From Erythrobacter rubeus (lineage in GTDB: Bacteria; Pseudomonadota; Alphaproteobacteria; Sphingomonadales; Sphingomonadaceae): a DNA stretch of 64,000 nt. Where the stretch lies: the NCBI RefSeq assembly GCF_014705715.1, contig NZ_JACXLC010000001.1, positions 416,457-480,456 on the forward strand, written 5' to 3'. The position numbers were made by a program, and so were the translations under genes. Shown here piece by piece: positions 36,376 through 44,632 of this stretch. The notes below the pieces were generated by a model, which saw nothing but the letters and a program-made list of their open reading frames with translations, was not told the DNA's origin and ran no database searches. The stretch's first letter is position 1; each line of letters opens with the position of its first letter.

Positions 36376-37163
36376 TACGAATGTCCTCCTGTCTGAGGTT
36401 TCGTTAGTCGGGCTTGCGATTGCTCACATTGATCGAGATCAAAATCGCTATCGATGGTGGTCGTTCGCTCGGATTTCCGGCAGTGCCCGGAAAGATGGGC
36501 GAGGGTTTTGAGGTCGCTAACGACGATGCGCGCCCGACCGCAGGTTTCGATCAGGCCTTGTTTGCGAAGGGCGCCGAGCTGACGGCTGACCGTCTCGCTC
36601 GTCAATCCGAGTGAGTCAGCGATATCCCGGCGCGACATCGGGAGGTCGAGAATGTGTTCGCTGCCATCCCCGGTACCGATCCTCTCGGCCATCGCGAGCA
36701 GGAACCCTGCAAGCCGCTCGAGCGCGCTCTTTTGACCGAGCGCGACTGCCTTGTCGCGGCAGCGGTGCAATGCCGTCCGCTGCCGCTCGAGCAGCGCTCT
36801 CGCGATGCGTGGATCACCCGATGCGCAGTCGAAAAAAGCGCGGGCCGGAAAAACAAGCAGGTGCGTGGGTTCTAAGGAGCAGACGCTGTAACAATGGAGA
36901 TCGTCAGCAGGGACTGAGAAAATGTCTCCACCGAAATGAAAAGCGATGATCTGCTCACGATTGCCCGATGCGCAGGCCGCGAGCTTCGTCGCGCCCGATC
37001 CGACATACAGCACTTTGCTTTCCGCGGTTCCGAGCTGCGCCTCTTCATGGGAGCGCAGCGATGTCGCGACGGCCATTGCTCTTAGTTGCAGGCCTGCGCG
37101 CGCTGCCGGTTCGACCCCGAATGCTGTCCGCATGAAGATATCGAAAGACGCCAGTTGGTTCAT
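36375..37163 (-). CDS. fixK: Crp/Fnr-family regulator, FixK-type (no N-terminal Fe-S cysteines)
   Basis: 262 aa, AAGG before the ATG. The cNMP-binding-like beta roll (~40-110) includes [16 protein letters not shown]. The HTH includes [24 protein letters not shown], with E190-x-x-S193-R194, the FNR/FixK half-site-reading pattern that recognises TTGAT. Cysteines occur at 64, 91, 95, 113, 135, 208, 228 and 246, but none in the first 60 residues. The FNR-type [4Fe-4S] sensing cluster is therefore absent and the protein resembles FixK, which needs other input. The last ~30 residues exceed the normal end of the fold and run through the ccoN promoter box. Confidence 0.85.
   Translation of the reverse strand: MNQLASFDIFMRTAFGVEPAARAGLQLRAMAVATSLRSHEEAQLGTAESKVLYVGSGATKLAACASGNREQIIAFHFGGDIFSVPADDLHCYSVCSLEPTHLLVFPARAFFDCASGDPRIARALLERQRTALHRCRDKAVALGQKSALERLAGFLLAMAERIGTGDGSEHILDLPMSRRDIADSLGLTSETVSRQLGALRKQGLIETCGRARIVVSDLKTLAHLSGHCRKSERTTTIDSDFDLDQCEQSQARLTKPQTGGHS
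36429..36442. promoter_or_regulatory. FNR/FixK box for the ccoNOQP operon, inside the fixK 3' end
   Basis: TTGATCGAGATCAA is a perfect dyad, centred about 60 bases before the ccoN ATG. It is read by fixK codons 241-245 (F-D-L-D-Q), so regulator coding sequence and target promoter overlap. Confidence 0.85.
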
Positions 37164-37225
37164 AATCAGCCTTACAGCGGTGCTTGTTCACGCTTGCTGA
37201 TTGCTCCCGAAATGCTGCTTCGTCT

Positions 37226-37239
37226 TTGATCGAGATCAA
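37226..37239. promoter_or_regulatory. FNR/FixK box in the fixK-ompW divergent promoter
   Basis: TTGATCGAGATCAA, identical to the ccoN box, lies 63 bases before fixK and 96 before ompW. It may give autoregulation of fixK and low-oxygen control of ompW, which is an FNR target in enterobacteria. Confidence 0.8.
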
Positions 37240-37334
37240 TGCGCGTACAATTTCCGGTCGGCTAATCCAGCGTCAGAAACAGCAATAATCCTGGGTCGCA
37301 TCGTGCGGCCGCTGCTGTTGTCAGGGACAAGACC

Positions 37335-38006
37335 ATGAAGACTATCCTAGCCATCACGAGCGCTGCTGTTGCGCTGGTCGCATCGCCGGCCGCCGCGCAG
37401 GATCGCACCGGAGACGTCCAGATCAAATTGATGGGAACCGCCGTCCTACCCGACGGTGAAATCGATGAAGTCACCGTCGACGCTGTCGGCCTGCCTGCGG
37501 ATCTCGATACCAGGGCGAACGACAACGTGATCCCGAAGGTCTCGATCGAATACTTTGTGACCAACAACGTTTCCTTCGAAACGATTGTCGGCATAACGCA
37601 GCACGATGTCGACACAGTGTCGGGCTTTCCAGCCGGCACTGAGCTGGTGTCGGATGCGCAGCTTATTCCAGCCACGATCACGGCAAAATATCACTTCGAT
37701 GCGGGAGGTATCAAACCGTATATCGGCGCAGGCCCAGCCTATTTTCTGTGGGTGAGCGATGAACCCGGCGCGGCGACAATACCGCTTGGCGTGACCGACA
37801 CCGACCTTTCCGATGAATTCGGTTTCGCGCTGCAGGCCGGGGTCGATATTCCTGTGGGAGATTCGGGTTTTGGGTTCACTCTCGACGCCAAGCGCTATTT
37901 TGTGGACACGACCGCGCGCTGGTTTGCCGGTGATACGCTGGTGATCGAAACCGAACACAATCTCGATCCTTGGCTTCTGAGCGCCGGGGTCAGCTACCGG
38001 TTCTGA
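37335..38006 (+). CDS. ompW: OmpW-family outer-membrane protein
   Basis: 223 aa, AGGGACA before the ATG. Signal peptide MKTILAITSAAVALVASPAAAQ with A-x-A cleavage. It is an eight-stranded barrel of the OmpW family, with VSIEYFVTNNVSFETIVGITQHDV, IPATITAKYHFDAGGIKPYIGAGPAYF and the terminal aromatic in VSYRF that the BAM machinery recognises. OmpW forms a narrow hydrophobic channel; its expression is often oxygen-regulated, consistent with the FNR box in its promoter. It is the last gene before a long terminator hairpin. Confidence 0.9.
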   Translation: MKTILAITSAAVALVASPAAAQDRTGDVQIKLMGTAVLPDGEIDEVTVDAVGLPADLDTRANDNVIPKVSIEYFVTNNVSFETIVGITQHDVDTVSGFPAGTELVSDAQLIPATITAKYHFDAGGIKPYIGAGPAYFLWVSDEPGAATIPLGVTDTDLSDEFGFALQAGVDIPVGDSGFGFTLDAKRYFVDTTARWFAGDTLVIETEHNLDPWLLSAGVSYRF

Positions 38007-38018
38007 CTGGCCCGTTAT

Positions 38019-38071
38019 CCCAAATGGCACGGCCCTGCGGGCGTATCGCGCGTGGGGCCGTTTCATTTGGG
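38019..38071 (+). terminator. Long terminator-like hairpin after ompW
   Basis: CCCAAATGGCACGGCCC (38019-38035) pairs with GGGCCGTTTCATTTGGG (38055-38071) over 17 positions with two mismatches and a 19-base GC-rich loop. It is followed by TGCGCACATTTTC. It begins 13 bases after the ompW stop, and separates ompW from the oxoprolinase operon. Confidence 0.65.
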
Positions 38072-38162
38072 TGCGCACATTTTCTCGTTGGCTTGATCCA
38101 CTGGTCGGGTATGACGCGGCGAGCCCCCAGCGGGCTTCGAGCGCGGAGCAACACCTAAGGAC

Positions 38163-41100
38163 ATGGCATCAGGCCGAACACAACCGCCCGGACAATGGCA
38201 GTTCTGGATCGACCGCGGGGGCACGTTCACAGATATCGTTGCACAGTCGCCGGATGGAGACCTGCGGACCGCGAAATACCTTTCGGAAAACTCAGGCAGT
38301 TACGACGATGCAGCGCTGCACGGCATTCGGCAATTCCTCGATCTGGCAGCAACCGATCCGATCCCGAGCGAATTGATCGCCGCCGTTAAGATGGGCACCA
38401 CCGTCGCCACCAATGCTCTGCTGGAGCGGGCTGGCGAACCTACAGTCTTTGTCACGACACGCGGCCATCGCGACGTTATCGAGATAGGATATCAGGCGCG
38501 GCCGGATACCTTCGCTCTCGATATTCGCAAACCCGAACTCCTCTACGATGAAGTGATCGAGGTGGATGAGAGGATCAGAGCCTCGGGCGCAATGGAAAGA
38601 CCGCTCGATCTGGAGCAGGCGCGCGCCCTGTTCGAAGCTGCTTATCAACATGGATATCGCTCGATCGCGATCGCCCTTTTGCACGGCTACAAATATCCCG
38701 AGCACGAGCTAGCGCTGTCGGATCTCGCGCGCGAAATCGGCTTTCAACAAGTGTCCAGCAGCCACGAAGTCAGCCCGCTGACCAAGATAGTCTCGCGCGC
38801 GGAAACGACTGTCGTGGACGCCTATCTGACCCCGATCCTGCGAGAGTACGTCGAACGGTTCTCTGAGGCGTTCGGCGAAATTAGCGAGCCAGGGAAAGTG
38901 CTCTTCATGCAGTCGTCCGGCGGCTTGGTCGACGCAGCCAGCTTCCGCGGTCGCGATGCCATCCTGTCAGGACCCGCTGGCGGGATTATCGGCTGCGTGG
39001 AAACTGCTCGGCAGGCCGGTTTCGACAAGGTGATCGGCTTCGACATGGGCGGGACGTCCACCGATGTGTCGCACTATGCGGGCGAGCTGGAAAAGGTCTA
39101 CGAAACTGAAGTCGCGGGCGTGAGGATGCGCGTGCCGATGTTGCATATCCACACGGTCGCAGCGGGCGGCGGATCGGTGCTGCGGTTCGAAGATGGGCGC
39201 TTCCAGGTCGGGCCGCAATCTGCAGGCGCCGATCCGGGGCCGGCCTGCTACCGCAATGGCGGCCCGCTTGCGGTGACCGACATAAATCTCTGCCTCGGCA
39301 AACTCAGCCCTGAACATTTCCCGAAAATATTTGGTCCTCAGCAGGACCAACCCCTCGATGTGGAAGCCGCGCGTGAAGGCTTTGCCGAAATTGCCGCAGC
39401 CTTGGGAGACGGCAGAACGATTGAAGAGGTCGCCGAAGGTTTTCTCGACATCGCGATCGAGCACATGGCACAGGCGATCAAGAAGATATCGATCGCGCGC
39501 GGATACGATGTCGAAGATTACGTTCTCAATTGCTTCGGCGGGGCTGGAGGCCAACACGCATGCCTGGTGGCGGAGCGGCTGGGCATTCGAACGATCCTGC
39601 TGCATCCGTTTGCCGGGGTGCTGTCGGCTTACGGAATGGGGCTCGCGAGCACCAAGGTCGAAAAGCAGCGGGTTGTCGGGCGCGATATCGACAATGGGGT
39701 GGCTGATCTCATCGAAGCTTTGATTGCCGAATTGGCTGAAGAGGCGCGCGCAGAATTGGAGGCGCAGGGCCTCGCAGCCGCTGAGGCACTGATCGAGGCC
39801 AAGGCACTACTTCGGTACAAGGGCACCGAAACCACCATCAACGTGCCGGTCGCGGAACCGGAGGCGATGCGTTCTGCTTTCGAAAAAGCGCATGAGCGGC
39901 AGTATGGGTTTGTTTCGCCAGACAAGGCCGTGCTGCTCGACACCTTGATCGTGGAGTGCAGCATTGTTGGTGATAGCCCCCCGGTGGACGCTGAGCAGGA
40001 GAAGCGAGCTGACGCTGCCGAGGCCACCGGGCGTACGCGGCTTTTCGCGAAGGGCAGTTGGCACAATGCCCCAATCTTTGACATCGCGTCGCTTGGCTTT
40101 GGTCACGAGATCGCCGGTCCAGCCATGATTATCGAGCCCACCGGCACGATCATTATCGAGCCGGGTTGGGAAGGGCGGATCGACGCATTCGGGCACCTGA
40201 TCCTGTCCCAATGCAACCTGACGCATGATCGGATGGAAGTTTCATCACAAGTCGATCCGGTGACGCTCGAAATATTCAACAATCTCTACATGTCGATCGC
40301 CGAGCAGATGGGCATCGTTCTGCGCAACACCTCGCAATCGGTGAACGTGAAGGAGCGGCTCGATTTCTCCTGCGCGATTTTCGATCGTTCGGGAAACCTG
40401 GTCGCCAACGCGCCGCACGTGCCGGTGCATTTGGGATCAATGGATGCCAGTGTGCGCACCATCATCGAAAGCGGTCAGGACATCGAACCGGGCGATTCTT
40501 TCGTGCAGAATAATCCGCACAATGGCGGCTCGCATCTTCCCGACATCACGGTTGTGACGCCGGTTTTCGACAATGATGACAAGCATATCCTCTTCTTCGT
40601 CGCCAGCCGGGCACATCACGAGGATGTCGGCGGCATATCACCGGGATCGATGTCGCCGAAGGGACGCGCGATCCATGAAGAAGGAGTGCTGCTGGACAAT
40701 CTCAAACTGGTCGAAAGCGGCACATTTCAGACCGACCGGATCGAGGCTGCCTTTGCGAGCGGCCCGTACCCAGCGCGCAATATCGCACAGAACATCGCCG
40801 ACCTGATGGCGCAGATCGCGGCCAACGCAGCTGGAGCGACCGAGCTTCGGAAACTCGTCGGCACTTACGGGCTGGACACCGTTCATGCTTACATGCTGCA
40901 CATTCAGGACAATGCCGAGCAGGCGGTCAGGCGCTTGCTCAAAACACTGGATGGCGGCGAGTTCGCTCTCACTGTCGATAGCGGGGCGACTATCAAGGTA
41001 GCGATAGATACGGACGGGGCAAACGGCACGGCAATTATCGACTTTACCGGCACCAGCGAGCAGCAGGACAGCGCTTTCAATGCCCCTGTTGCGGTGGTCA

Positions 41101-41789
41101 AGGCGGCGGTTCTCTACGTCATCAGGTGCCTCGTCGCGGACGATATTCCGCTCAATGCCGGCTGTATGAAGCCGCTCGATATCGTCGTACCCGAAGGATC
41201 GATGCTGAACCCAAAATTCCCGGCGGCCGTGGTCGCGGGGAACGTCGAGACCAGTCAGGCGATCACAGATGCGTTGTTCGGTGCGCTGGGCGAGCTTGGC
41301 TCGAGCCAGGGCACCATGAACAACTTCACGTTCGGCAATGAGCGGTATCAGTATTACGAGACGATCTGTTCAGGGGCTCCGGCAGGTCCGGGCTTCGATG
41401 GCGCGGCAGCGGTGCATACGCATATGACGAATACGCGCATGACCGATCCTGAAATCCTTGAGCAGCGCTACCCTGTCTTGCTTGACGAGTTCCGCATCGA
41501 TCGCTGCTCTGGCGGGCGGGGACAATGGAATGCGGGTGATGGAATTACGCGCGCCATCCGTTTCCTTGAACCGATGCATTGCTCGATTTTGTCGGACCAC
41601 CGCACGGTCCCGCCAGTCGGGATCGCAGGCGGAAAGGACGGGCGCCTTGGCCGCAATCTTGTCGAGCGCGTAGACGGGTCGGTGGAAAATCTCGGCGGAT
41701 GCGGCTCGGCAGAGGTGCAGGTTGGCGACCGGATCGTTATCCAGTCTCCGACAGGGGGAGGATATGGTCCAGTTTCGAAGCTCAAGTAA
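38163..41789 (+). CDS. ATP-dependent 5-oxoprolinase / hydantoinase A-B fusion
   Basis: 1208 aa, AAGGA before the ATG. The HyuA half (~1-680) starts QFWIDRGGTFTDIVAQSPDG, with KMGTTVATNALLERAGEPT, the phosphate-binding FDMGGTSTDVSHY and NCFGGAGGQHACLVAE. The HyuB half (~700-1208) starts VDPVTLEIFNNLYMSIAEQMG and contains NDPHNGGSHLPDI-like QNNPHNGGSHLPDI, SRAHHEDVGG and the C-terminal SPTGGGYG. The fused order and length match eukaryote-type OplA, which opens 5-oxoproline to glutamate with ATP. Hydantoin substrates cannot be excluded. The transporter gene follows three bases later. Confidence 0.88.
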   Translation: MASGRTQPPGQWQFWIDRGGTFTDIVAQSPDGDLRTAKYLSENSGSYDDAALHGIRQFLDLAATDPIPSELIAAVKMGTTVATNALLERAGEPTVFVTTRGHRDVIEIGYQARPDTFALDIRKPELLYDEVIEVDERIRASGAMERPLDLEQARALFEAAYQHGYRSIAIALLHGYKYPEHELALSDLAREIGFQQVSSSHEVSPLTKIVSRAETTVVDAYLTPILREYVERFSEAFGEISEPGKVLFMQSSGGLVDAASFRGRDAILSGPAGGIIGCVETARQAGFDKVIGFDMGGTSTDVSHYAGELEKVYETEVAGVRMRVPMLHIHTVAAGGGSVLRFEDGRFQVGPQSAGADPGPACYRNGGPLAVTDINLCLGKLSPEHFPKIFGPQQDQPLDVEAAREGFAEIAAALGDGRTIEEVAEGFLDIAIEHMAQAIKKISIARGYDVEDYVLNCFGGAGGQHACLVAERLGIRTILLHPFAGVLSAYGMGLASTKVEKQRVVGRDIDNGVADLIEALIAELAEEARAELEAQGLAAAEALIEAKALLRYKGTETTINVPVAEPEAMRSAFEKAHERQYGFVSPDKAVLLDTLIVECSIVGDSPPVDAEQEKRADAAEATGRTRLFAKGSWHNAPIFDIASLGFGHEIAGPAMIIEPTGTIIIEPGWEGRIDAFGHLILSQCNLTHDRMEVSSQVDPVTLEIFNNLYMSIAEQMGIVLRNTSQSVNVKERLDFSCAIFDRSGNLVANAPHVPVHLGSMDASVRTIIESGQDIEPGDSFVQNNPHNGGSHLPDITVVTPVFDNDDKHILFFVASRAHHEDVGGISPGSMSPKGRAIHEEGVLLDNLKLVESGTFQTDRIEAAFASGPYPARNIAQNIADLMAQIAANAAGATELRKLVGTYGLDTVHAYMLHIQDNAEQAVRRLLKTLDGGEFALTVDSGATIKVAIDTDGANGTAIIDFTGTSEQQDSAFNAPVAVVKAAVLYVIRCLVADDIPLNAGCMKPLDIVVPEGSMLNPKFPAAVVAGNVETSQAITDALFGALGELGSSQGTMNNFTFGNERYQYYETICSGAPAGPGFDGAAAVHTHMTNTRMTDPEILEQRYPVLLDEFRIDRCSGGRGQWNAGDGITRAIRFLEPMHCSILSDHRTVPPVGIAGGKDGRLGRNLVERVDGSVENLGGCGSAEVQVGDRIVIQSPTGGGYGPVSKLK

Positions 41790-41792
41790 TCT

Positions 41793-43004
41793 GTGATCGA
41801 GCGTATCCGTAACATTGGCCCAGGCGCGCTCGTGACCGCCGCCTTTATCGGGCCGGGCACCGTGACTGCATGCACGCTGGCTGGCGTCAATTTCGGATAC
41901 GCGCTGCTCTGGGCGCTGCTGTTTGCTACTCTCGCGACGATCGTGCTGCAGGAGATGGCTGCCCGGCTGGGCGTCGTCACCCAGAGAGGGCTGGGCGAGA
42001 CGCTCGCGCAATTGCTCAAGCGCTCGATCTGGCGTTGGCCGCTGATCGTTCTCGTCGGCCTCGCGCTCTACCTTGGAAACGCCGCCTACGAAGCGGGCAA
42101 TCTGTCGGGCGCTGCGCTCGGTATTGCGGCGATTGCGGGAGAGTCCGAAGCAGTGTTTGCCGCGAGTATCGTCACAATCGCGCTTCTCGCTTCTGTTTTG
42201 CTGTTGGCTGGGACTTATAAACTGGTTGAAAGAGTCCTGCTTGCGCTCGTCGCGATCATGGCTGCTTCATTTGTTGCGACATTCGCCATCGTCCGACCGG
42301 ACCTCGGGGGCATGGCGACAGGGCTGCTCGTGCCCTCGATACCCGATGGCGCGCTGCTTACAGTGATCGCGCTGATTGGCACTACAGTTGTGCCGTACAA
42401 CCTCTTCCTTCACTCCAGCGCCGTCCGCAACAAATGGTCAGGCCCCGAGGATTTGACCGCCGTTCGCGCCGACACCGCCATCGCAATCGGTATGGGCGGA
42501 TTGATCGCCATCCTGATCGCGTCGACCGCGGCGGCGAGTTTATTTGCTGCAGGAATGTCTGCCGAGAGCGCAGGCGATCTCGCCCGCCAGTTCGAGCCGC
42601 TGTTTGGCTCAGGTGCGAAATACGTGCTGGGGGTCGGACTGTTTGCTGCCGGGTTGACGAGCGCAATCACCGCGCCGCTCGCGACCGGGTATGCGATGAC
42701 GGAGATATTGCAGTTCGCGGGTGGTCAGAGATCGTGGGCGTTCCGGCTCATCAGCCTCAGCGTCATCCTCATCGGGGCTGCTCTGTCCTTAACCGGCATC
42801 CGTCCAATCGAGATCATAGTGACGGCGCAATTTGCGAACGGCCTCTTGCTGCCGATCATCGCCGCGTTCCTGCTCTATGTCGTCAACCAGAAGGCGGTCC
42901 TAGGGCGCTATGCGAACGGCAAAATTGCAAACGTTCTTGGCGCAGGCGTGCTTCTCATCGCAACCGGGCTCGGTGTGAGGCTGATCGTCGCCGCTTTCTC
43001 GTGA
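41793..43004 (+). CDS. Nramp-fold transporter lacking the metal-binding residues, coupled to oxoprolinase
   Basis: 403 aa, GTG start three bases after the oxoprolinase stop. Eleven hydrophobic segments have the Nramp family arrangement. The TM1 motif D-P-G-N is replaced by G20-P-G-T23 (TAAFIGPGTVTACTL), and the TM6 M-P-H motif by V200-P-Y-N (TTVVPYNLFLHSSAV). The usual side-chain metal ligands (Asp, Asn, Met) are therefore all missing, so divalent-metal transport is unlikely. Linkage to a 5-oxoprolinase suggests uptake of 5-oxoproline or a related amide. Nramp-like YcsG beside the unrelated pxpABC oxoprolinase in Bacillus (from memory) supports this. Confidence 0.8.
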   Translation: MIERIRNIGPGALVTAAFIGPGTVTACTLAGVNFGYALLWALLFATLATIVLQEMAARLGVVTQRGLGETLAQLLKRSIWRWPLIVLVGLALYLGNAAYEAGNLSGAALGIAAIAGESEAVFAASIVTIALLASVLLLAGTYKLVERVLLALVAIMAASFVATFAIVRPDLGGMATGLLVPSIPDGALLTVIALIGTTVVPYNLFLHSSAVRNKWSGPEDLTAVRADTAIAIGMGGLIAILIASTAAASLFAAGMSAESAGDLARQFEPLFGSGAKYVLGVGLFAAGLTSAITAPLATGYAMTEILQFAGGQRSWAFRLISLSVILIGAALSLTGIRPIEIIVTAQFANGLLLPIIAAFLLYVVNQKAVLGRYANGKIANVLGAGVLLIATGLGVRLIVAAFS

Positions 43005-43031
43005 AGCCGTGAGACACTCGGTTGCGTCGGA

Positions 43032-44387
43032 TCAGACCACCCCGAAGGCGAGCATGGCGTCGGCGACTTTCTTGAACCCGGCGATATTGGCGCCCTTTAC
43101 GTAGTCGACATATCCCTCTCCCTGGTCGCCATATTCGACGCACTTGCCGTGGATGCCTTCCATCAATTCGGTCAGCATGTCGCCCAGCCTGTCCTGGTTC
43201 CAGCTGATGCGTTCGGCATTTTGGCTCATTTCCAGGCCCGAAACCGCAACCCCGCCGGCATTGGCTGCTTTGCCCGGGCCGTACATGATTTTCGCATCAT
43301 GGAAGACCTTCACGCCGTCGAGGGTGGTGGGCATGTTCGCGCCTTCGGAAACCGCGATACAGCCATTATCGACCAGCGCTTTGGCTTCGTCCTCGTTCAA
43401 CTCGTTTTGCGTTGCGCATGGCAGAGCAAGATCGCATTCGACATGCCAAGGGCGCTCGCCTTCGTAGAAGGTCGCGTTCGAGAATTCATCGGCGTATTCG
43501 CTGATCCGTCCGCGCCGGTTGTTCTTCAGATCCTTCACCCAGTCGATTTTGTCCTGATCGATCCCGTCTGGATCGTGAATGAAACCGTCGGAGTCGGACA
43601 GCGTCACGACCTTGCCGCCCAGCTTCGTCATCATCTCCGCAGCATGGGTCGCGACGTTTCCTGAGCCCGAAATGACAGCGGTTTTCCCTTCGATGCCGTC
43701 GTCCTTGTGATTGAGCATGTTACGCAGGAAATAGACGGCGCCATAGCCGGTGGCTTCGGGACGCATCTGCGATCCGCCATATTCGATCGCCTTGCCGGTG
43801 AGCACGCCCTCCCAGCGGTTGGTGATCCGCTTGTACTGCCCGAACATATAGCCGATTTCGCGCCCGCCGACGCCGATATCGCCCGCCGGAACATCCGTAT
43901 CCGGCCCGATATGGCGATAGAGCTCCGTCATGAAGCTTTGGCAAAACCGCATGACTTCGCTGTCACTCTTGCCTTTCGGATTGAAGTTCGAACCGCCTTT
44001 GCCGCCGCCCATTGGCAGGCCGGTGAGCGAATTCTTGAACGTCTGCTCAAAGGCGAGGAACTTCAGAACGCTCTCATTCACGCTCGAATGGAACCGAATG
44101 CCGCCTTTGTAAGGACCGATGGCATTGTTGTTCTGGACGCGCCATCCGCGCTGGACGCGGATGTTGTGGTTGTCGTCTTCCCAGCAGACTCGAAACGAGA
44201 CGACACGATCGGGCTCGGCAATTCGGCGCAGAATCTGCGCTTCGTGATATTCCTCTTTGTCGTCGATAAACTCGAAGATGTCCTGCGCCACTTCCTGGAC
44301 GGCCTGGATGAATTCGGTCTGTCCCGGATTGCGTTTCTTCACGCCTTCCATGAATTTTTCGATGTCGACGTGGTCGGAAACGGCCAA
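43032..44387 (-). CDS. gdhA: NADP-specific glutamate dehydrogenase
   Basis: 451 aa from the TTG at 44387, chosen because GGAGA lies six bases upstream and the next residues AVSDHVDIEKFMEGVKKRNP match the normal GdhA N-terminus; the open frame beyond is spurious. Signatures are IRFHSSVNESVLKFLAFEQTFKNSLTGLPMGGGKGGSNFNP (substrate site lysines), DTDVPAGDIGVGGREIGYMFG and VISGSGNVATHAAEM (NADP Rossmann). It aminates 2-oxoglutarate to glutamate. It is divergent from the BCCT transporter gene and converges on the Nramp-like gene. Confidence 0.95.
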   Translation of the reverse strand: MAVSDHVDIEKFMEGVKKRNPGQTEFIQAVQEVAQDIFEFIDDKEEYHEAQILRRIAEPDRVVSFRVCWEDDNHNIRVQRGWRVQNNNAIGPYKGGIRFHSSVNESVLKFLAFEQTFKNSLTGLPMGGGKGGSNFNPKGKSDSEVMRFCQSFMTELYRHIGPDTDVPAGDIGVGGREIGYMFGQYKRITNRWEGVLTGKAIEYGGSQMRPEATGYGAVYFLRNMLNHKDDGIEGKTAVISGSGNVATHAAEMMTKLGGKVVTLSDSDGFIHDPDGIDQDKIDWVKDLKNNRRGRISEYADEFSNATFYEGERPWHVECDLALPCATQNELNEDEAKALVDNGCIAVSEGANMPTTLDGVKVFHDAKIMYGPGKAANAGGVAVSGLEMSQNAERISWNQDRLGDMLTELMEGIHGKCVEYGDQGEGYVDYVKGANIAGFKKVADAMLAFGVV

Positions 44388-44632
44388 TTTTGTTCTCCAA
44401 ATCAATTTGATTGGAAAACAGGTAGTCGCGGCATTCGTTCCCCTCGAAACGACGGGCCGCTGGAGCGAGAACGAGGCGTATTTCGGAGCTCGGGTTGCAA
44501 AAGGCAGGTAGGTCTTTAGGAGTCCGCGCATCTTCCAGCGCCGGATTTCGTCATCCAACGCGCACAGCGCGCCGACCGCGCTTACCGAAAATGCCAATGG
44601 CCTGACGGTCAACAGACCCGAGAAAATCTTCC
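44388..44632. promoter_or_regulatory. Divergent region between gdhA and the BCCT transporter
   Basis: 245 bases. The short palindrome ATCAATTTGAT lies next to the gdhA ribosome-binding site. No other operator or clear promoter was recognised; both genes must be transcribed from here. Confidence 0.35.
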
